45,926 nt of DNA from Candidatus Effluviviaceae Genus I sp. GTDB lineage: Bacteria; Joyebacterota; Joyebacteria; Joyebacterales; Joyebacteraceae. Location: positions 1 through 45,926 of the forward strand of contig VGIX01000014.1 of the NCBI GenBank assembly GCA_016867725.1, in the 5' to 3' direction. Shown here piece after piece: positions 15,239 through 24,393 of this stretch. Position numbers and translations under genes: made by a program. Positions within the stretch are counted from its first letter, which is position 1; the number at the start of each line of letters is the position of its first letter. The notes beneath the pieces were generated by a model that searched no databases, had not been told where the DNA came from, and was given only the letters and a program-made list of their open reading frames with translations.

Positions 15239-16549
15239 ATGCCGAAGCGACGGATCGTCATCATGGGAGCTGCCGGAAGGGACTTCCACAACTTCAACCT
15301 GGTCTACAGGGAGCGGGCCGACTGCGAGGTCGTGGCGTTCACCGCGACGCAGATTCCCGACATCGCGGGACGCGCCTACCCGGCCGAGCTCGCCGGGCCG
15401 CTCTACCCCGACGGCATCCCCATCCTGGCGGAGGTCGACCTCCCGACGATCGTCGCCGAGCGGTGCGTTGACGAGATCGTGTTCGCCTACAGCGACGTGT
15501 CGCACGAGTACGTCATGCATAGGGCGTCGCTCACGAACGCGCTGGGTGCCGACTTCACGCTCCTCGGCGCCGAGCAGACGATGCTCGACTCGAGGAAGCC
15601 GGTCGTCGCCGTGTGCGCCGTCCGCACGGGGAGCGGGAAGAGCCAGACGACCCGCAGCGTCGCGGAGCTTCTGACCGCGAGGGGCAAGCGCGTCGTCGTC
15701 GTGCGGCACCCGATGCCCTACGGCGACCTCAGGGTCCAGGTCTGCCAGCGCTTCGCCGAGTACGACGACATGGTCCGGCACCGATGCACCATCGAGGAGA
15801 TGGAGGAGTACGAGCCCCACATCGCGATGGGCTCCGTCGTGTACGCCGGCGTCGATTACGGGAAGATCCTCGAGGAGGCGGAGAAGGAGGCGGACGTCAT
15901 CCTCTGGGACGGCGGCAACAACGACGCGTCCTTCTACACGCCCGACGTGCTGATCGTCGTCGCGGACCCCCACCGCGTAGGCCACGAGCTCACCTACTAC
16001 CCGGGCGAGCAGAACCTCCGCATGGCCGACGTCGTGCTCATCAACAAGGAGGACACGGCCAGGCGGGAGGACATCGCCCGCCTCGTGGAGAACGTGCGGT
16101 CGGTGAACCCGGGCGCGATGATCGTCCACGGCGAGTCGCCCGTCGCGTTCGAGAACGGGATCGACCTGCGCGGGAAGCGCGTGCTCGTCGTCGAGGACGG
16201 GCCGACGCTCACCCACGGCGGCATGACGTTCGGGGCGGGCGCGGTGGCCGCGAAGGCAGCGGGCGCGACGCCCGTCGAGGCGAGGCCGCACGCGGTGGGC
16301 AGGATCAAGGCGCTGTTCGAGCAGTACCCGCACGTGGGAGCGGTGCTCCCGGCGGCCGGGTACAGCGCGGAGCAGATCGCAGACCTCGAGAAGACCGTCA
16401 ACGCGGTGGACTGCGACGTCGTGGTCATCGGCACGCCCATCGACCTCAGGCGCGTGATCACCATCAACAAGCCGGCCGTGCGCGTGCGCTACGACCTCAG
16501 GGTGTCGGGCAAGCCGGACCTTGAGGACGCGCTCGCGAGAGTCCTGTAG
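15239..16549 (+). CDS. Cyclic 2,3-diphosphoglycerate synthetase-like P-loop protein
   Basis: ATG 15239 follows GGGGGAGGG with good spacing; the frame is open far upstream but unconserved there. The 436-residue protein opens with a dinucleotide-fold-like segment ([18 protein letters not shown]). It then has a P-loop at 128-139 ([12 protein letters not shown]), [23 protein letters not shown], and a C-terminal [23 protein letters not shown]. This matches the family named after the Methanothermus enzyme that cyclises 2,3-diphosphoglycerate. Bacterial members are common, but their product is unproven. It is cytoplasmic. A hairpin lies between it and sucC. The folded leader suggests control after transcription initiation. 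Confidence 0.82.
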   Translation: MPKRRIVIMGAAGRDFHNFNLVYRERADCEVVAFTATQIPDIAGRAYPAELAGPLYPDGIPILAEVDLPTIVAERCVDEIVFAYSDVSHEYVMHRASLTNALGADFTLLGAEQTMLDSRKPVVAVCAVRTGSGKSQTTRSVAELLTARGKRVVVVRHPMPYGDLRVQVCQRFAEYDDMVRHRCTIEEMEEYEPHIAMGSVVYAGVDYGKILEEAEKEADVILWDGGNNDASFYTPDVLIVVADPHRVGHELTYYPGEQNLRMADVVLINKEDTARREDIARLVENVRSVNPGAMIVHGESPVAFENGIDLRGKRVLVVEDGPTLTHGGMTFGAGAVAAKAAGATPVEARPHAVGRIKALFEQYPHVGAVLPAAGYSAEQIADLEKTVNAVDCDVVVIGTPIDLRRVITINKPAVRVRYDLRVSGKPDLEDALARVL

Positions 16550-16550
16550 C

Positions 16551-16592
16551 GGCGTCTCCGCGGGGGCCGTTGCCTGGCCCGCCGCAGACGCC
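16551..16592. other. Hairpin between the cDPG-synthetase-like gene and sucC
   Basis: GGCGTCT (16551-16557) pairs with AGACGCC (16586-16592), and inside it GCGGG (16560-16564) pairs with CCCGC (16578-16582). It fills most of the 63-base gap and has no T tract. It could attenuate read-through or protect a processed mRNA end. Confidence 0.5.
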
Positions 16593-16612
16593 TCGCCCAG
16601 GGGGAGAACCGG

Positions 16613-17752
16613 TTGAAGATCCACGAGCACCAGGCCAGGGACATCCTCAGACGGCACGGCGTGCCGGTCCCCGCGCACGAGGTCGTGTCGGACGCCGAGG
16701 AAGCGGGGCGCGCGGCCGCGCGCATCGGCGGCCTCGTCGTCGTCAAGGCCCAGGTGCACGCCGGCGGCCGCGGGAAGGCCGGCGGCGTCAAGCTCGCGAA
16801 GGACCCCGCGGAGGCGAAGGCGAAGGCCGCCGCCATCCTCGGCATGGAGATCAAGGGCCTCACCGTCCGGCGCGTGCTCGTGGCCGGCGCGGTGGACATC
16901 GAGCGGGAGTACTACGCGGGCATCGTGGTGGACCGCGCCTCGAAGCGGCCCGTCATCATGGTGAGCGCGGCCGGCGGCGTCGACATCGAGGAGGTCGCGC
17001 GGACGACCCCCGAGAAGATCGTGAAGGTCCCCGTCGACCCGGAGAGGGGCCTTGCGCCCGCCGAGGCTTCCCGTCTCGCGTCGGTCGTCGAGGAGCGCGC
17101 GGCGCAGGCCGCCGCCGTGGCGGACGTCCTGTCGAAGCTGTACGAGGCCTTCGTTGGCGCCGACTGCTCGCTCGCCGAGATCAACCCGCTCGTCGTCACG
17201 CCGTCCGGCGAGGTGTGGGCCGTCGACGCGAAGATGAACATCGACGACAACGCGCTCTTCCGCCACCCGGACATCGAGGCGCTCCGCGACCCCTCCGGCG
17301 AGACGCGCGCGGAGGCCCTCGCGCGCGAGGCCGGTCTGTCGTACGTCAAGCTCGACGGAAACGTCGGGTGCCTCGTGAACGGCGCCGGACTCGCGATGAC
17401 CACCATGGACCTCATCAAGTACTACGGAGGCGAGCCGGCGAACTTCCTCGACATCGGCGGGAGCTCGAGCCCCGAGAAGGTCATGGCTGCGCTCGACATC
17501 ATCACCGGCGACGGCAACGTCCGCGCCGTGCTCATCAACATCTTCGGCGGGATCACGCGCTGCGACGACGTGGCGAACGGGCTCGTCCGGGCGCTGGCCT
17601 CGCGGCCCGCGCCGGTTCCCATCGTCGCGCGCCTCACGGGCACGAACGAGGCGCGCGCGAGGGAGATCCTCGCCGAGCACGAGCTCGTGACGGCGGAGAC
17701 CATGGACGACGCGGTACAGAAGGCTGTCGCGCTCGCAAGGAGGGCCGCGTGA
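16613..17752 (+). CDS. sucC: Succinyl-CoA synthetase (ADP/GDP-forming) beta subunit
   Basis: The start is a TTG at 16613: it has GGGGGAG six bases upstream and is followed at once by the invariant [19 protein letters not shown]. The 379-residue ATP-grasp subunit has [18 protein letters not shown] (45-62), [12 protein letters not shown] and [38 protein letters not shown] and [10 protein letters not shown] follow. It binds the nucleotide and succinate and works with SucD in substrate-level phosphorylation from succinyl-CoA. It overlaps sucD by four bases. Length is usual (about 380-390). Confidence 0.96.
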   Translation: MKIHEHQARDILRRHGVPVPAHEVVSDAEEAGRAAARIGGLVVVKAQVHAGGRGKAGGVKLAKDPAEAKAKAAAILGMEIKGLTVRRVLVAGAVDIEREYYAGIVVDRASKRPVIMVSAAGGVDIEEVARTTPEKIVKVPVDPERGLAPAEASRLASVVEERAAQAAAVADVLSKLYEAFVGADCSLAEINPLVVTPSGEVWAVDAKMNIDDNALFRHPDIEALRDPSGETRAEALAREAGLSYVKLDGNVGCLVNGAGLAMTTMDLIKYYGGEPANFLDIGGSSSPEKVMAALDIITGDGNVRAVLINIFGGITRCDDVANGLVRALASRPAPVPIVARLTGTNEARAREILAEHELVTAETMDDAVQKAVALARRAA

Positions 17753-18627
17753 GCATCTTCCTCGACGCGGAGTCGCGCGTGTGCGTCCAGGGCATCACCG
17801 GCCGCGACGGCCTCTTCCACACGAAGGCGATGATCGAGTACGGCACGAAGGTCGTCGCGGGCGTCACGCCGGGAAAGGGCGGCCGCGCGGCGGAGGGCGT
17901 TCCCGTCTTCGACACCGTGAAGGACGCGGTCGCGAACACGGGCGCCGACGCGACGATCGTGTTCGTGCCGGCGCGCTTCGCGGTCGGCGCCATCGCCGAG
18001 GCGGTGGACGCCGGCATCGGGCTCATCGTCGCGGTGAGCGAGGGCATTCCGGTGCTCGACGCGGCGCGGCTCTACGGGCGCGTCCGAGCGGCCGGCGCCC
18101 GCATGATCGGCCCCAACTGCCCGGGCATCATCAGCCCCGGGAAGTCGAAGCTCGGCATCATGCCCGGCTCCATCCACTCGCCAGGAGAGGTGGGCGTCGT
18201 GTCGCGAAGCGGCACGCTCACCTACGAGGTCGTGGACCAGCTCCGCCGCCGCGGCATCGGGCAGTCCACGGTCATCGGCATCGGCGGCGACCCCATCATC
18301 GGCACGAACTTCATCGACGCCCTCGCGGCGTTCGAGGCCGACCCGGAGACCGCGGCGGTCGTCCTCATCGGCGAGATCGGCGGGACCGACGAGGAGGAGG
18401 CCGCGGCGTTCATCAGGGCGAAGATGAGGAAGCCCCTCGTGAGCTTCATCGCGGGACGGACGGCTCCGGCCGACAAGCGGATGGGGCACGCGGGGGCCAT
18501 CATCGCGGGCGGGAAGGGCACGGCGAAGGAGAAGATCGAGGCCCTGCGGGCGGCGGGCGTTCCCGTCGCCGACCGGCCGAGCGAGATCCCCGACCTCGTC
18601 CGAGAGGCACTCGGGAGACGAGCATGA
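17749..18627 (+). CDS. sucD: Succinyl-CoA synthetase alpha subunit
   Basis: GTG 17749 overlaps the sucC stop (GTGA). The 292-residue subunit has the CoA-binding [14 protein letters not shown] (13-26), [20 protein letters not shown] (121-140) and [22 protein letters not shown] comes next, and the phosphohistidine is His247 in [14 protein letters not shown]. All landmarks are intact. With SucC it interconverts succinyl-CoA and succinate with formation of ATP or GTP. The next four genes encode the ferredoxin-dependent enzyme that makes or uses succinyl-CoA, so the order reflects the pathway. Confidence 0.96.
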   Translation: MSIFLDAESRVCVQGITGRDGLFHTKAMIEYGTKVVAGVTPGKGGRAAEGVPVFDTVKDAVANTGADATIVFVPARFAVGAIAEAVDAGIGLIVAVSEGIPVLDAARLYGRVRAAGARMIGPNCPGIISPGKSKLGIMPGSIHSPGEVGVVSRSGTLTYEVVDQLRRRGIGQSTVIGIGGDPIIGTNFIDALAAFEADPETAAVVLIGEIGGTDEEEAAAFIRAKMRKPLVSFIAGRTAPADKRMGHAGAIIAGGKGTAKEKIEALRAAGVPVADRPSEIPDLVREALGRRA

Positions 18628-18935
18628 GCGGAGAGCCGGAGGAGCGGGTTCCGAAGCGGGCCTGGAACTACCCCGCGCGCGACGCGCATCCGAGCGACGA
18701 GATCTTCATCTACGCGCCCTGGTGCAAGTCGTGCGGCATCTGCGTCGCCTTCTGTCCCGCGGGCGTGTTCACGGCGAGCAGGTCCGGCCGTCCCCTCGTC
18801 ACGAACCCGGACAAGTGCATCGTCTGCGGGCTGTGCGAGATGATGTGTCCCGACATGGCCATCACGGTCCACAAGGAGCGGAAGAAGGCCGGCGGCGAGA
18901 AGGGCGAGAAGGCCCCGAAGGACGGCGACAGGTGA
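18624..18935 (+). CDS. korD: 2-oxoglutarate:ferredoxin oxidoreductase delta subunit (ferredoxin)
   Basis: ATG 18624 overlaps the sucD stop (ATGA) and follows GGGAGA. The 103-residue protein has two 4Fe-4S binding sets: C34, C37, C40, C44 in [12 protein letters not shown], and C65, C68, C71, C75 in [13 protein letters not shown] Lys-rich tail follows. It is the electron-carrier subunit of a four-subunit Kor complex. Placement immediately before korA and the length are typical. Its stop overlaps the korA GTG. Confidence 0.9.
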   Translation: MSGEPEERVPKRAWNYPARDAHPSDEIFIYAPWCKSCGICVAFCPAGVFTASRSGRPLVTNPDKCIVCGLCEMMCPDMAITVHKERKKAGGEKGEKAPKDGDR

Positions 18936-20086
18936 GCGTGCAGATCGGGAGGAGGAAGGTGATCTTCCTCCAGGGGAACGAGGCCTGCGCGCTCGGCGCG
19001 CTCGCGGCGGGCGTGGACCTCTTCGCGGGCTACCCGATCACGCCGTCGTCGGAGATCGCGGAGTTCCTCTCGGAGAGCCTTCCGCTCGTCGGGGGGCGCT
19101 TCATCCAGATGGAGGACGAGATCGCGTCGATGGCCGCGGTCATCGGCGCGTCGCTCGGCGGCGCCAAGGCGATGACGGCAACGTCGGGGCCGGGCTTCTC
19201 CCTCATGCAAGAGAATATCGGCTTCGCGTGCATCGCGGAGGTCCCCTGCGTCATCGTCAACGTACAGCGCGCGGGGCCTTCGACGGGTCTCCCGACGCAG
19301 CCGGCGCAGATGGACGTGATGCAGACGCGGTGGGGGACGCACGGGGACCACTCGATCATCGCGCTCTCGCCGACGACGGTCCTCGAGTGCTTCACGATGA
19401 CCATCGAGTGCGTGAGCCTCGCCGAGCGGTACCGCACTCCGGTCGTTCTGCTGATGGACGAGGTCGTGGCGCACATGCGGGAGAACGCGAGTCTGCTGGG
19501 GCCCGCGGACTGCGGCATGGCGTCCCGCCCGCGCCCCGCCGCCGGCCTCGCCGACTACTGTCCGTTCGGCGCGTCCGGCGACGGCGTGCCGCCCCTCGCG
19601 GCGTTCGGCGGGGAGTATCGCTTCCACGTGACCGGCCTCACGCACGACCCCCACGGTTTCCCGACGATGGTCCCGCGCGAGGTGGACGACAACATCCGTC
19701 GCATCGTGTCCAAGGTCGAGTCCCGCGTGGACGAGCTTGCGTCGTACGAGGAGTTCATGCTGGAGGACGCCGACGTCCTCTTGGTCGCGTACGGCTCGAC
19801 CTCGCGCGTGGCGAAGGCCTCGGTGCGCGAGCTGCGCCGCGCCGGCGTGCGCGCGGGGCTCCTCCGCCCGAGGACCATCTGGCCGTTCTCGCAGAAGCGG
19901 CTCCGCGAGCTCGCCCCGCGGCTCCGGCTCGTGGTGGTTCCCGAGATGAACCTCGGGCAGCTCGTGCTCGAGGTCGAGCGGGCCCTCTGCGGGGCCGTGC
20001 CCGTGCGACACGTCGGGCGCGTCGACGGGAACCTCTTCGACCCGGGCGAGATCACGGCGTTCGCGCTCAGGGAGGCCGGACGATGA
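18932..20086 (+). CDS. korA: 2-oxoglutarate:ferredoxin oxidoreductase alpha subunit
   Basis: GTG 18932 (overlapping the korD stop) is used; another GTG lies two codons on. The 384-residue subunit has FLQGNEACALGALAAG, GYPITPSSEIAEFL, MEDEIASMAAVIGASLGG, TSGPGFSLMQENIGFA and RAGPSTGLPTQPAQMD. All are typical of the KorA pyrimidine-binding and domain II region. The GPSTGLPT form is that of 2-oxoglutarate or general 2-oxoacid enzymes rather than pyruvate synthase. With KorB it decarboxylates 2-oxoglutarate oxidatively to succinyl-CoA, reducing ferredoxin, or runs in reverse in reductive TCA cycles. Substrate is inferred from sucCD next door. Confidence 0.9.
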   Translation: MSVQIGRRKVIFLQGNEACALGALAAGVDLFAGYPITPSSEIAEFLSESLPLVGGRFIQMEDEIASMAAVIGASLGGAKAMTATSGPGFSLMQENIGFACIAEVPCVIVNVQRAGPSTGLPTQPAQMDVMQTRWGTHGDHSIIALSPTTVLECFTMTIECVSLAERYRTPVVLLMDEVVAHMRENASLLGPADCGMASRPRPAAGLADYCPFGASGDGVPPLAAFGGEYRFHVTGLTHDPHGFPTMVPREVDDNIRRIVSKVESRVDELASYEEFMLEDADVLLVAYGSTSRVAKASVRELRRAGVRAGLLRPRTIWPFSQKRLRELAPRLRLVVVPEMNLGQLVLEVERALCGAVPVRHVGRVDGNLFDPGEITAFALREAGR

Positions 20087-20994
20087 GCCAGGTCATGGAG
20101 ACGGTGCGGACCTACCTGAGGTCGAACAAGAAGCTCCCCACGGTGTGGTGCGCGGGGTGCGGGCTCGGCATCGTGATGGGCGCGATGATCCGCGCCATCG
20201 CGAGGATGGGCGTCGAGAAGAACGACCTCGCCGTCGTCTCGGGCATCGGGTGCACGGGGCGGCTTCCGGCCTACGTGGACTTCAACACGCTCCACACGAC
20301 CCACGGGCGCGCCCTGGCGTTCGCCACCGGGCTCAAGCTCGCGAAGCCCAAGCTCCGCGTGATCACCGTCATGGGGGACGGCGACGCGGTGGCCATCGGC
20401 GGGAACCACTTCATCCACTCCTGCCGTCGCAACATCGACATGACCGCGATCGTCGTGAACAACGCCATCTACGGGATGACCGGGGGGCAGTACTCGCCGA
20501 CGACCCCGCACGGAAGGCGCGGGACGACCGCGCCGTACGGCAACGTCGAGCACGACTTCGACGTCGCCGGCCTCGCGGTCGGCGCGGGTGCCACCTTCGT
20601 CGCCAGGAGCTCCGTCTACCACGTCCGCGAGCTGGACAAGCTCATTGAGCGGGCGATGCGTCACAAGGGCTTCTCGGTCGTCGAGGTCGTGGCGAACTGC
20701 TACACGAGCTACGGGCGGCTCAACAAGCTCACGTCGCCGGTGGCGATGCTGCAGGCGATGAAGGAGGGCTCGGTCACCGTGGCCGAGGCGGCGAAGATGT
20801 CGCCCGCCGAGCTCGAAGGCAAGTTCGTGCGCGGCGTGATCCAGGAGCGGGAGCTCCCGGAGTTCATCACGGTCTACGACGCGCTCGCCGAGAAGCTGGC
20901 GGCGACCCCCGAGGTCGTCGCGGGCGTCCGGCGGACCCTCGAGACGTACGACGAGACGGCGTACCGGCTGAAGGCGTACCGCAAGAAGGCGTAG
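20083..20994 (+). CDS. korB: 2-oxoglutarate:ferredoxin oxidoreductase beta subunit (thiamine diphosphate-binding)
   Basis: ATG 20083 overlaps the korA stop. The 303-residue subunit has WCAGCGLG (C23 and C26, iron-sulfur ligands), a further conserved Cys57 in SGIGCTGR, the HTTHGRALAFATG segment, and the thiamine diphosphate motif GDGD (98-101) ending in NN (126-127). NAIYGMTGGQYSPTTP follows. It carries the catalytic cofactor and one 4Fe-4S cluster of the Kor complex. Downstream, korC is separated by 54 bases of GC-rich sequence, the only gap inside the kor set. Confidence 0.94.
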   Translation: MSQVMETVRTYLRSNKKLPTVWCAGCGLGIVMGAMIRAIARMGVEKNDLAVVSGIGCTGRLPAYVDFNTLHTTHGRALAFATGLKLAKPKLRVITVMGDGDAVAIGGNHFIHSCRRNIDMTAIVVNNAIYGMTGGQYSPTTPHGRRGTTAPYGNVEHDFDVAGLAVGAGATFVARSSVYHVRELDKLIERAMRHKGFSVVEVVANCYTSYGRLNKLTSPVAMLQAMKEGSVTVAEAAKMSPAELEGKFVRGVIQERELPEFITVYDALAEKLAATPEVVAGVRRTLETYDETAYRLKAYRKKA

Positions 20995-21048
20995 GGGCGC
21001 GGCGGCCCGGCGGCGGACACGGCCGCGGGGCCCGCGCGGGAGCGACGC

Positions 21049-21618
21049 GTGGAGGATGGAAGCGGCGGGAGATTCGAGGTGAGACTCTCCGGGTCGGGCG
21101 GGCAGGGGCTCATGCTCGCCGGGCGGCTTCTGGCCGAGGCCGCGACGGTCCACGAGGGCCGGAACGCCGTGCAGACGGAGAGCTACGGCCCGGAGGCGCG
21201 CGGCGGGAAGAGCAAGACCGACGTCGTGATCTCCGACGAGGAGATCGACTACCCGAAGGCGACGCGCGTGGACGTTCTGCTCGCGATGACGCAGGCCGCG
21301 CTCGACGAGTACGGGCCGAGCCTCAGGGAAGGCGGAACGCTGCTCGTGGACTCCTACCTCGTCGAGCGCATCGAGTCCCCGGACGCCGTGCGGATCCCGT
21401 TCACGAAGCTGGCCATCGACGGCTGCGGGCGCGCGCTCTTCGCCAACGTCATCGCGCTCGGCGCCGTCGCCGAGGTCACGGGCGTCGTCGCGTGGGACTC
21501 CATCCGAAGCGCGGTGCTCGCGCGCGTGCCGAAGGGCACCGAGGCCGCGAACGAGAAGGCGCTCTCGCTCGGCAGGGACGCGGTCATCGAGCTCAGGCGG
21601 GGGGGAAGCCGTGGATAG
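21049..21618 (+). CDS. korC: 2-oxoglutarate:ferredoxin oxidoreductase gamma subunit
   Basis: GTG 21049 follows GGGAG. The 189-residue subunit has the gamma-domain signatures RLSGSGGQG (12-20), AVQTESYGPEARGGKSKTDVVIS and EIDYPKATRVDVLLAMTQ. The last part has a FANVIALGAVAEVTGVV segment. It completes the four-subunit Kor complex (order D-A-B-C). Its last eight bases overlap the ndk start, so the succinyl-CoA and nucleotide steps are expressed together. Confidence 0.92.
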   Translation: MEDGSGGRFEVRLSGSGGQGLMLAGRLLAEAATVHEGRNAVQTESYGPEARGGKSKTDVVISDEEIDYPKATRVDVLLAMTQAALDEYGPSLREGGTLLVDSYLVERIESPDAVRIPFTKLAIDGCGRALFANVIALGAVAEVTGVVAWDSIRSAVLARVPKGTEAANEKALSLGRDAVIELRRGGSRG

Positions 21619-22033
21619 GACGTTCATGGTCGTCAAGCCGCACGCGGTGCGCGAGGGCGCGACGGGAGAGGTGCTCGCGATGGTGGAGCGCGCCGGCTTC
21701 ACGATCGTCGGGATCGCCATGCGCCGGCTGACGCGCGAGGAAGCGGCCGTGATGTACGACGTCCACGCGGGCAAGCACTTCTTCGACGGTCTCGTCGCGC
21801 TCATCTGCTCCGGCCCCGCCGTCGCGGTGATGCTCGAGGCCCCCGACGCCGTTGCGGCGCTGCGCAGGCTCGTGGGCGCCACCGACCCGGCCGAGGCGGC
21901 GCCGGGGACGATCCGCGCGAAGCACGGGAAGAGCAAGAGCGAGAATGCCGTCCACGCGTCCGACTCGCCCGAGCGGGTCGCGCACGAGTCGGCGATCTAC
22001 TTCGGGGACTGCCCGCGGACGGTCATGCCGTAG
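21611..22033 (+). CDS. ndk: Nucleoside diphosphate kinase
   Basis: GTG 21611 follows a GGGGGGGAAG run. The 140-residue enzyme has the phosphohistidine His115 in NAVHASDS, RxxxGATDPAEAAPGTIR (86-103) and SGPAVAVMLEA, all typical. The first motif is KPHAV (9-13), where most homologues have KPD and E. coli has KPN; the catalytic Lys9 is kept. Ndk equalises nucleoside triphosphate pools, which fits a position behind sucCD: if SucCD makes GTP, Ndk would pass the phosphate to ADP. Confidence 0.94.
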   Translation: MDRTFMVVKPHAVREGATGEVLAMVERAGFTIVGIAMRRLTREEAAVMYDVHAGKHFFDGLVALICSGPAVAVMLEAPDAVAALRRLVGATDPAEAAPGTIRAKHGKSKSENAVHASDSPERVAHESAIYFGDCPRTVMP

Positions 22034-22052
22034 CGGGGTCGAGGGAGATCCG

Positions 22053-22541
22053 ATGGAGCGCAGAGACTGCGCCTGCGTTGATGCCGAGCGCCTTGCCGTC
22101 GTGGACGAGGTCGTCGCGGCGCGCGGCACCGCCCCCGGGTCGCTCATCCCGATCCTCCAGGACGTCCAGGCGCGCGTGGGCTACCTGCCGCCGGCCGTCC
22201 TCGCCCGGATCGGCGAGCGCGCGGGCGTTCCGGCGGCGCAGGTCCACGGGGTCGCGAGCTTCTACTCGCAGTTCAGGCTCGAGCCGGTCGGCAGGCGCAT
22301 CATCAAAGTCTGCCACGGCACCGCGTGCCACGTGCAGGGCGCGACGGCGATCACCGAGGCGCTGTGCGACGAGCTCGCCGTGAAGGACGGGGGCACGACC
22401 GCGGACGGCGAGTACACGGTCTCGTCGGTCGCATGCCTCGGGTGCTGCAGCCTCGCCCCCGTGATGATGATCGAGGAGGGCACGTACGGCCGGCTCACCC
22501 CGGAGGCGGCGCGGAAGGTCGTGAGGAAGCGGGGGAAGTAG
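22053..22541 (+). CDS. NuoE/HydC-like 2Fe-2S subunit
   Basis: ATG 22053 follows GGGAGA. The 162-residue thioredoxin-fold protein binds a 2Fe-2S cluster with C87, C92 (CHGTAC) and C128, C132 (CLGCC). It has the family's N-terminal three-helix part with LIPILQDVQARVGYLPPAVL and the HGVASFYSQFRLEPVGR segment. It passes electrons to or from the NuoF-type flavin subunit. It is the small subunit of complexes such as NADH dehydrogenase, HydABC hydrogenase or NADH-linked transhydrogenases. No membrane Nuo subunits or hydrogenase catalytic subunit occur nearby, so it serves a soluble complex. Confidence 0.9.
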   Translation: MERRDCACVDAERLAVVDEVVAARGTAPGSLIPILQDVQARVGYLPPAVLARIGERAGVPAAQVHGVASFYSQFRLEPVGRRIIKVCHGTACHVQGATAITEALCDELAVKDGGTTADGEYTVSSVACLGCCSLAPVMMIEEGTYGRLTPEAARKVVRKRGK

Positions 22542-22566
22542 CCTGGCAGTTCTCCCGGAGGCTCGG

Positions 22567-24354
22567 ATGGGAGCGGCAGTGTCGGTTCCGGAGATCACCG
22601 TCGGGCTGTCGAGCTGCGGCGTGGCCGCCGGCGCGGCGGACGTGCACGCGGCGCTCGCGCGCGAGATCGAGGCGCGCCGCATCGGGGCGCGGCTGCGGCG
22701 CACGGGGTGCGTCGGGATGTGCTACCGGGAGCCGATCGTGGACGTCGCGCTCCCGGGCGGGGCCCGCTGCACCTACGGCGGCGTGAAGCCCGAGCACGCC
22801 GCGCGCATCATCGAGGAACACGTGATCGGCGGTCGCCCGGTCGCGGAGCTCCTCGTGCGCGCGGAGGACCGGACGCTTCCCGACGAGGCGTACTACGCGC
22901 GGCAGGTCAGGCTCGTGCTCCGCAACTGCGGGGTCATCGACCCCGAGTCCATCGACGAGTACGTCGCCGCCGGCGGCTACGACGCCCTGGCGAAGGCCGT
23001 CCGCGCGATGACCCCGGAGCAGGTCATCGCCGAGGTGAAGGACTCCGGGCTGCGCGGGCGGGGCGGCGCGGGGTTTCCGACCGGGATGAAGTGGGAGCTG
23101 GCGCGCAAGGCGCCGGGAACGAAGAAGTTCGTCATCGTGAACGCGGACGAGGGCGACCCCGGGGCGTTCATGGACCGGAGCGTCCTCGAGGGCGACCCGC
23201 ACTCCGTGCTCGAGGGGCTTGCCGTCGCCGCGTACGCCATCGGGGCGGACGAGGGCACCATCTACGTTCGCGCGGAGTACCCCCTCGCCGTCAAGCGCCT
23301 CGCGATCGCCATCGCCGACGCCGAGAAGCGCGGGTTCCTCGGCGAGCGCGTCCTCGGCACCGGGCACTCCCTTCACGTGCACATCAAGGAAGGCGCGGGC
23401 GCCTTCGTCTGCGGCGAGGAGACGGCGCTCATCGCGTCGGTCGAGGGCAGACGCGGCATGCCCCGGATCCGTCCGCCGTACCCCGCGGCCAAGGGCCTGT
23501 GGGGACGGCCGACGAACATCAACAACGTCGAGACGTACGCGAACGTGCCGTGGATCATCGCGCACGGCGCCGCGGCGTTCGCCGCGTACGGCACCGAGAA
23601 GAGCAAGGGCACGAAGGTCTTCGCGCTGGCCGGGAAGATCGCCCGCGGCGGGCTCGTCGAGGTCCCGATGGGCATCACGCTGCGCGAGGTCATCAACGAC
23701 GTGGGCGGCGGCGTGCCGGGCGGCCACGCGTTCAAGGCCGTGCAGCTCGGCGGGCCGTCGGGCGGGTGCATCCCCGAGGAGTTCATCGACATCCCCGTGG
23801 ACTACGAGTCGGTCGTGCAGACCGGCGCCATCATGGGCTCCGGCGGCATGGTCGTCATGGACGACCGGACCTGCATGGTGGACATCGCGCGGTTCTTCCT
23901 CAACTTCACGCAGGACGAGAGCTGCGGCAAGTGCACGTTCTGCCGGATCGGCACGAAGCGCATGCTCGAGATCCTGAACAGGATCTGCGAGGGCAACGGC
24001 CGCGAGGGCGACGTCGAGCGGCTCCAGGAGCTCGGGGAGAAGATCGTGTCGTCGTCGCTGTGCGGCCTCGGGCAGTCGGCGCCGAACCCGGTGCTCACGA
24101 CCATCAAGTACTTCCGCGCTGAGTACGACGCGCACATCCGGGACAGGAAGTGCCCGGCGCTCGCCTGCCGCCCGCTTCTCACCTGGGAGGTGGACGCGGC
24201 CGCGTGCACGGGCTGCACGCTCTGCGCGCGCGCCTGCCCGGCCGGGGCCGTCACGGGCGAGCGGAAGAAGCCGCACTCCATCAACCAGGACCTCTGCACG
24301 AAGTGCGACGCCTGCCGGCAGGTCTGCCGGTTCGACGCGATCACCGTGCGCTGA
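22567..24354 (+). CDS. NuoF/HydB-like NAD(H)- and FMN-binding subunit with extra iron-sulfur domains
   Basis: ATG 22567 has GGAGG six bases upstream. The 595-residue protein has an N-terminal thioredoxin-like domain (C17, C48, C52). The FMN/NADH core has GRGGAGFPTGMKW (164-176), NADEGDPGAFMDR (192-204) and CGEETALIASVEGRRGMPR. The N3-type 4Fe-4S site is C453, C456, C459 and C499. A C-terminal double 4Fe-4S domain follows (C547-C557 and C577-C587 sets). This is the HydB/HndC layout of soluble, often electron-bifurcating complexes rather than respiratory NuoF. The next gene supplies the large partner. Confidence 0.92.
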   Translation: MGAAVSVPEITVGLSSCGVAAGAADVHAALAREIEARRIGARLRRTGCVGMCYREPIVDVALPGGARCTYGGVKPEHAARIIEEHVIGGRPVAELLVRAEDRTLPDEAYYARQVRLVLRNCGVIDPESIDEYVAAGGYDALAKAVRAMTPEQVIAEVKDSGLRGRGGAGFPTGMKWELARKAPGTKKFVIVNADEGDPGAFMDRSVLEGDPHSVLEGLAVAAYAIGADEGTIYVRAEYPLAVKRLAIAIADAEKRGFLGERVLGTGHSLHVHIKEGAGAFVCGEETALIASVEGRRGMPRIRPPYPAAKGLWGRPTNINNVETYANVPWIIAHGAAAFAAYGTEKSKGTKVFALAGKIARGGLVEVPMGITLREVINDVGGGVPGGHAFKAVQLGGPSGGCIPEEFIDIPVDYESVVQTGAIMGSGGMVVMDDRTCMVDIARFFLNFTQDESCGKCTFCRIGTKRMLEILNRICEGNGREGDVERLQELGEKIVSSSLCGLGQSAPNPVLTTIKYFRAEYDAHIRDRKCPALACRPLLTWEVDAAACTGCTLCARACPAGAVTGERKKPHSINQDLCTKCDACRQVCRFDAITVR

Positions 24355-24393
24355 CGCGCGCCCCGGCGGGGCGGCGTCCACGAAGGGACCCGG

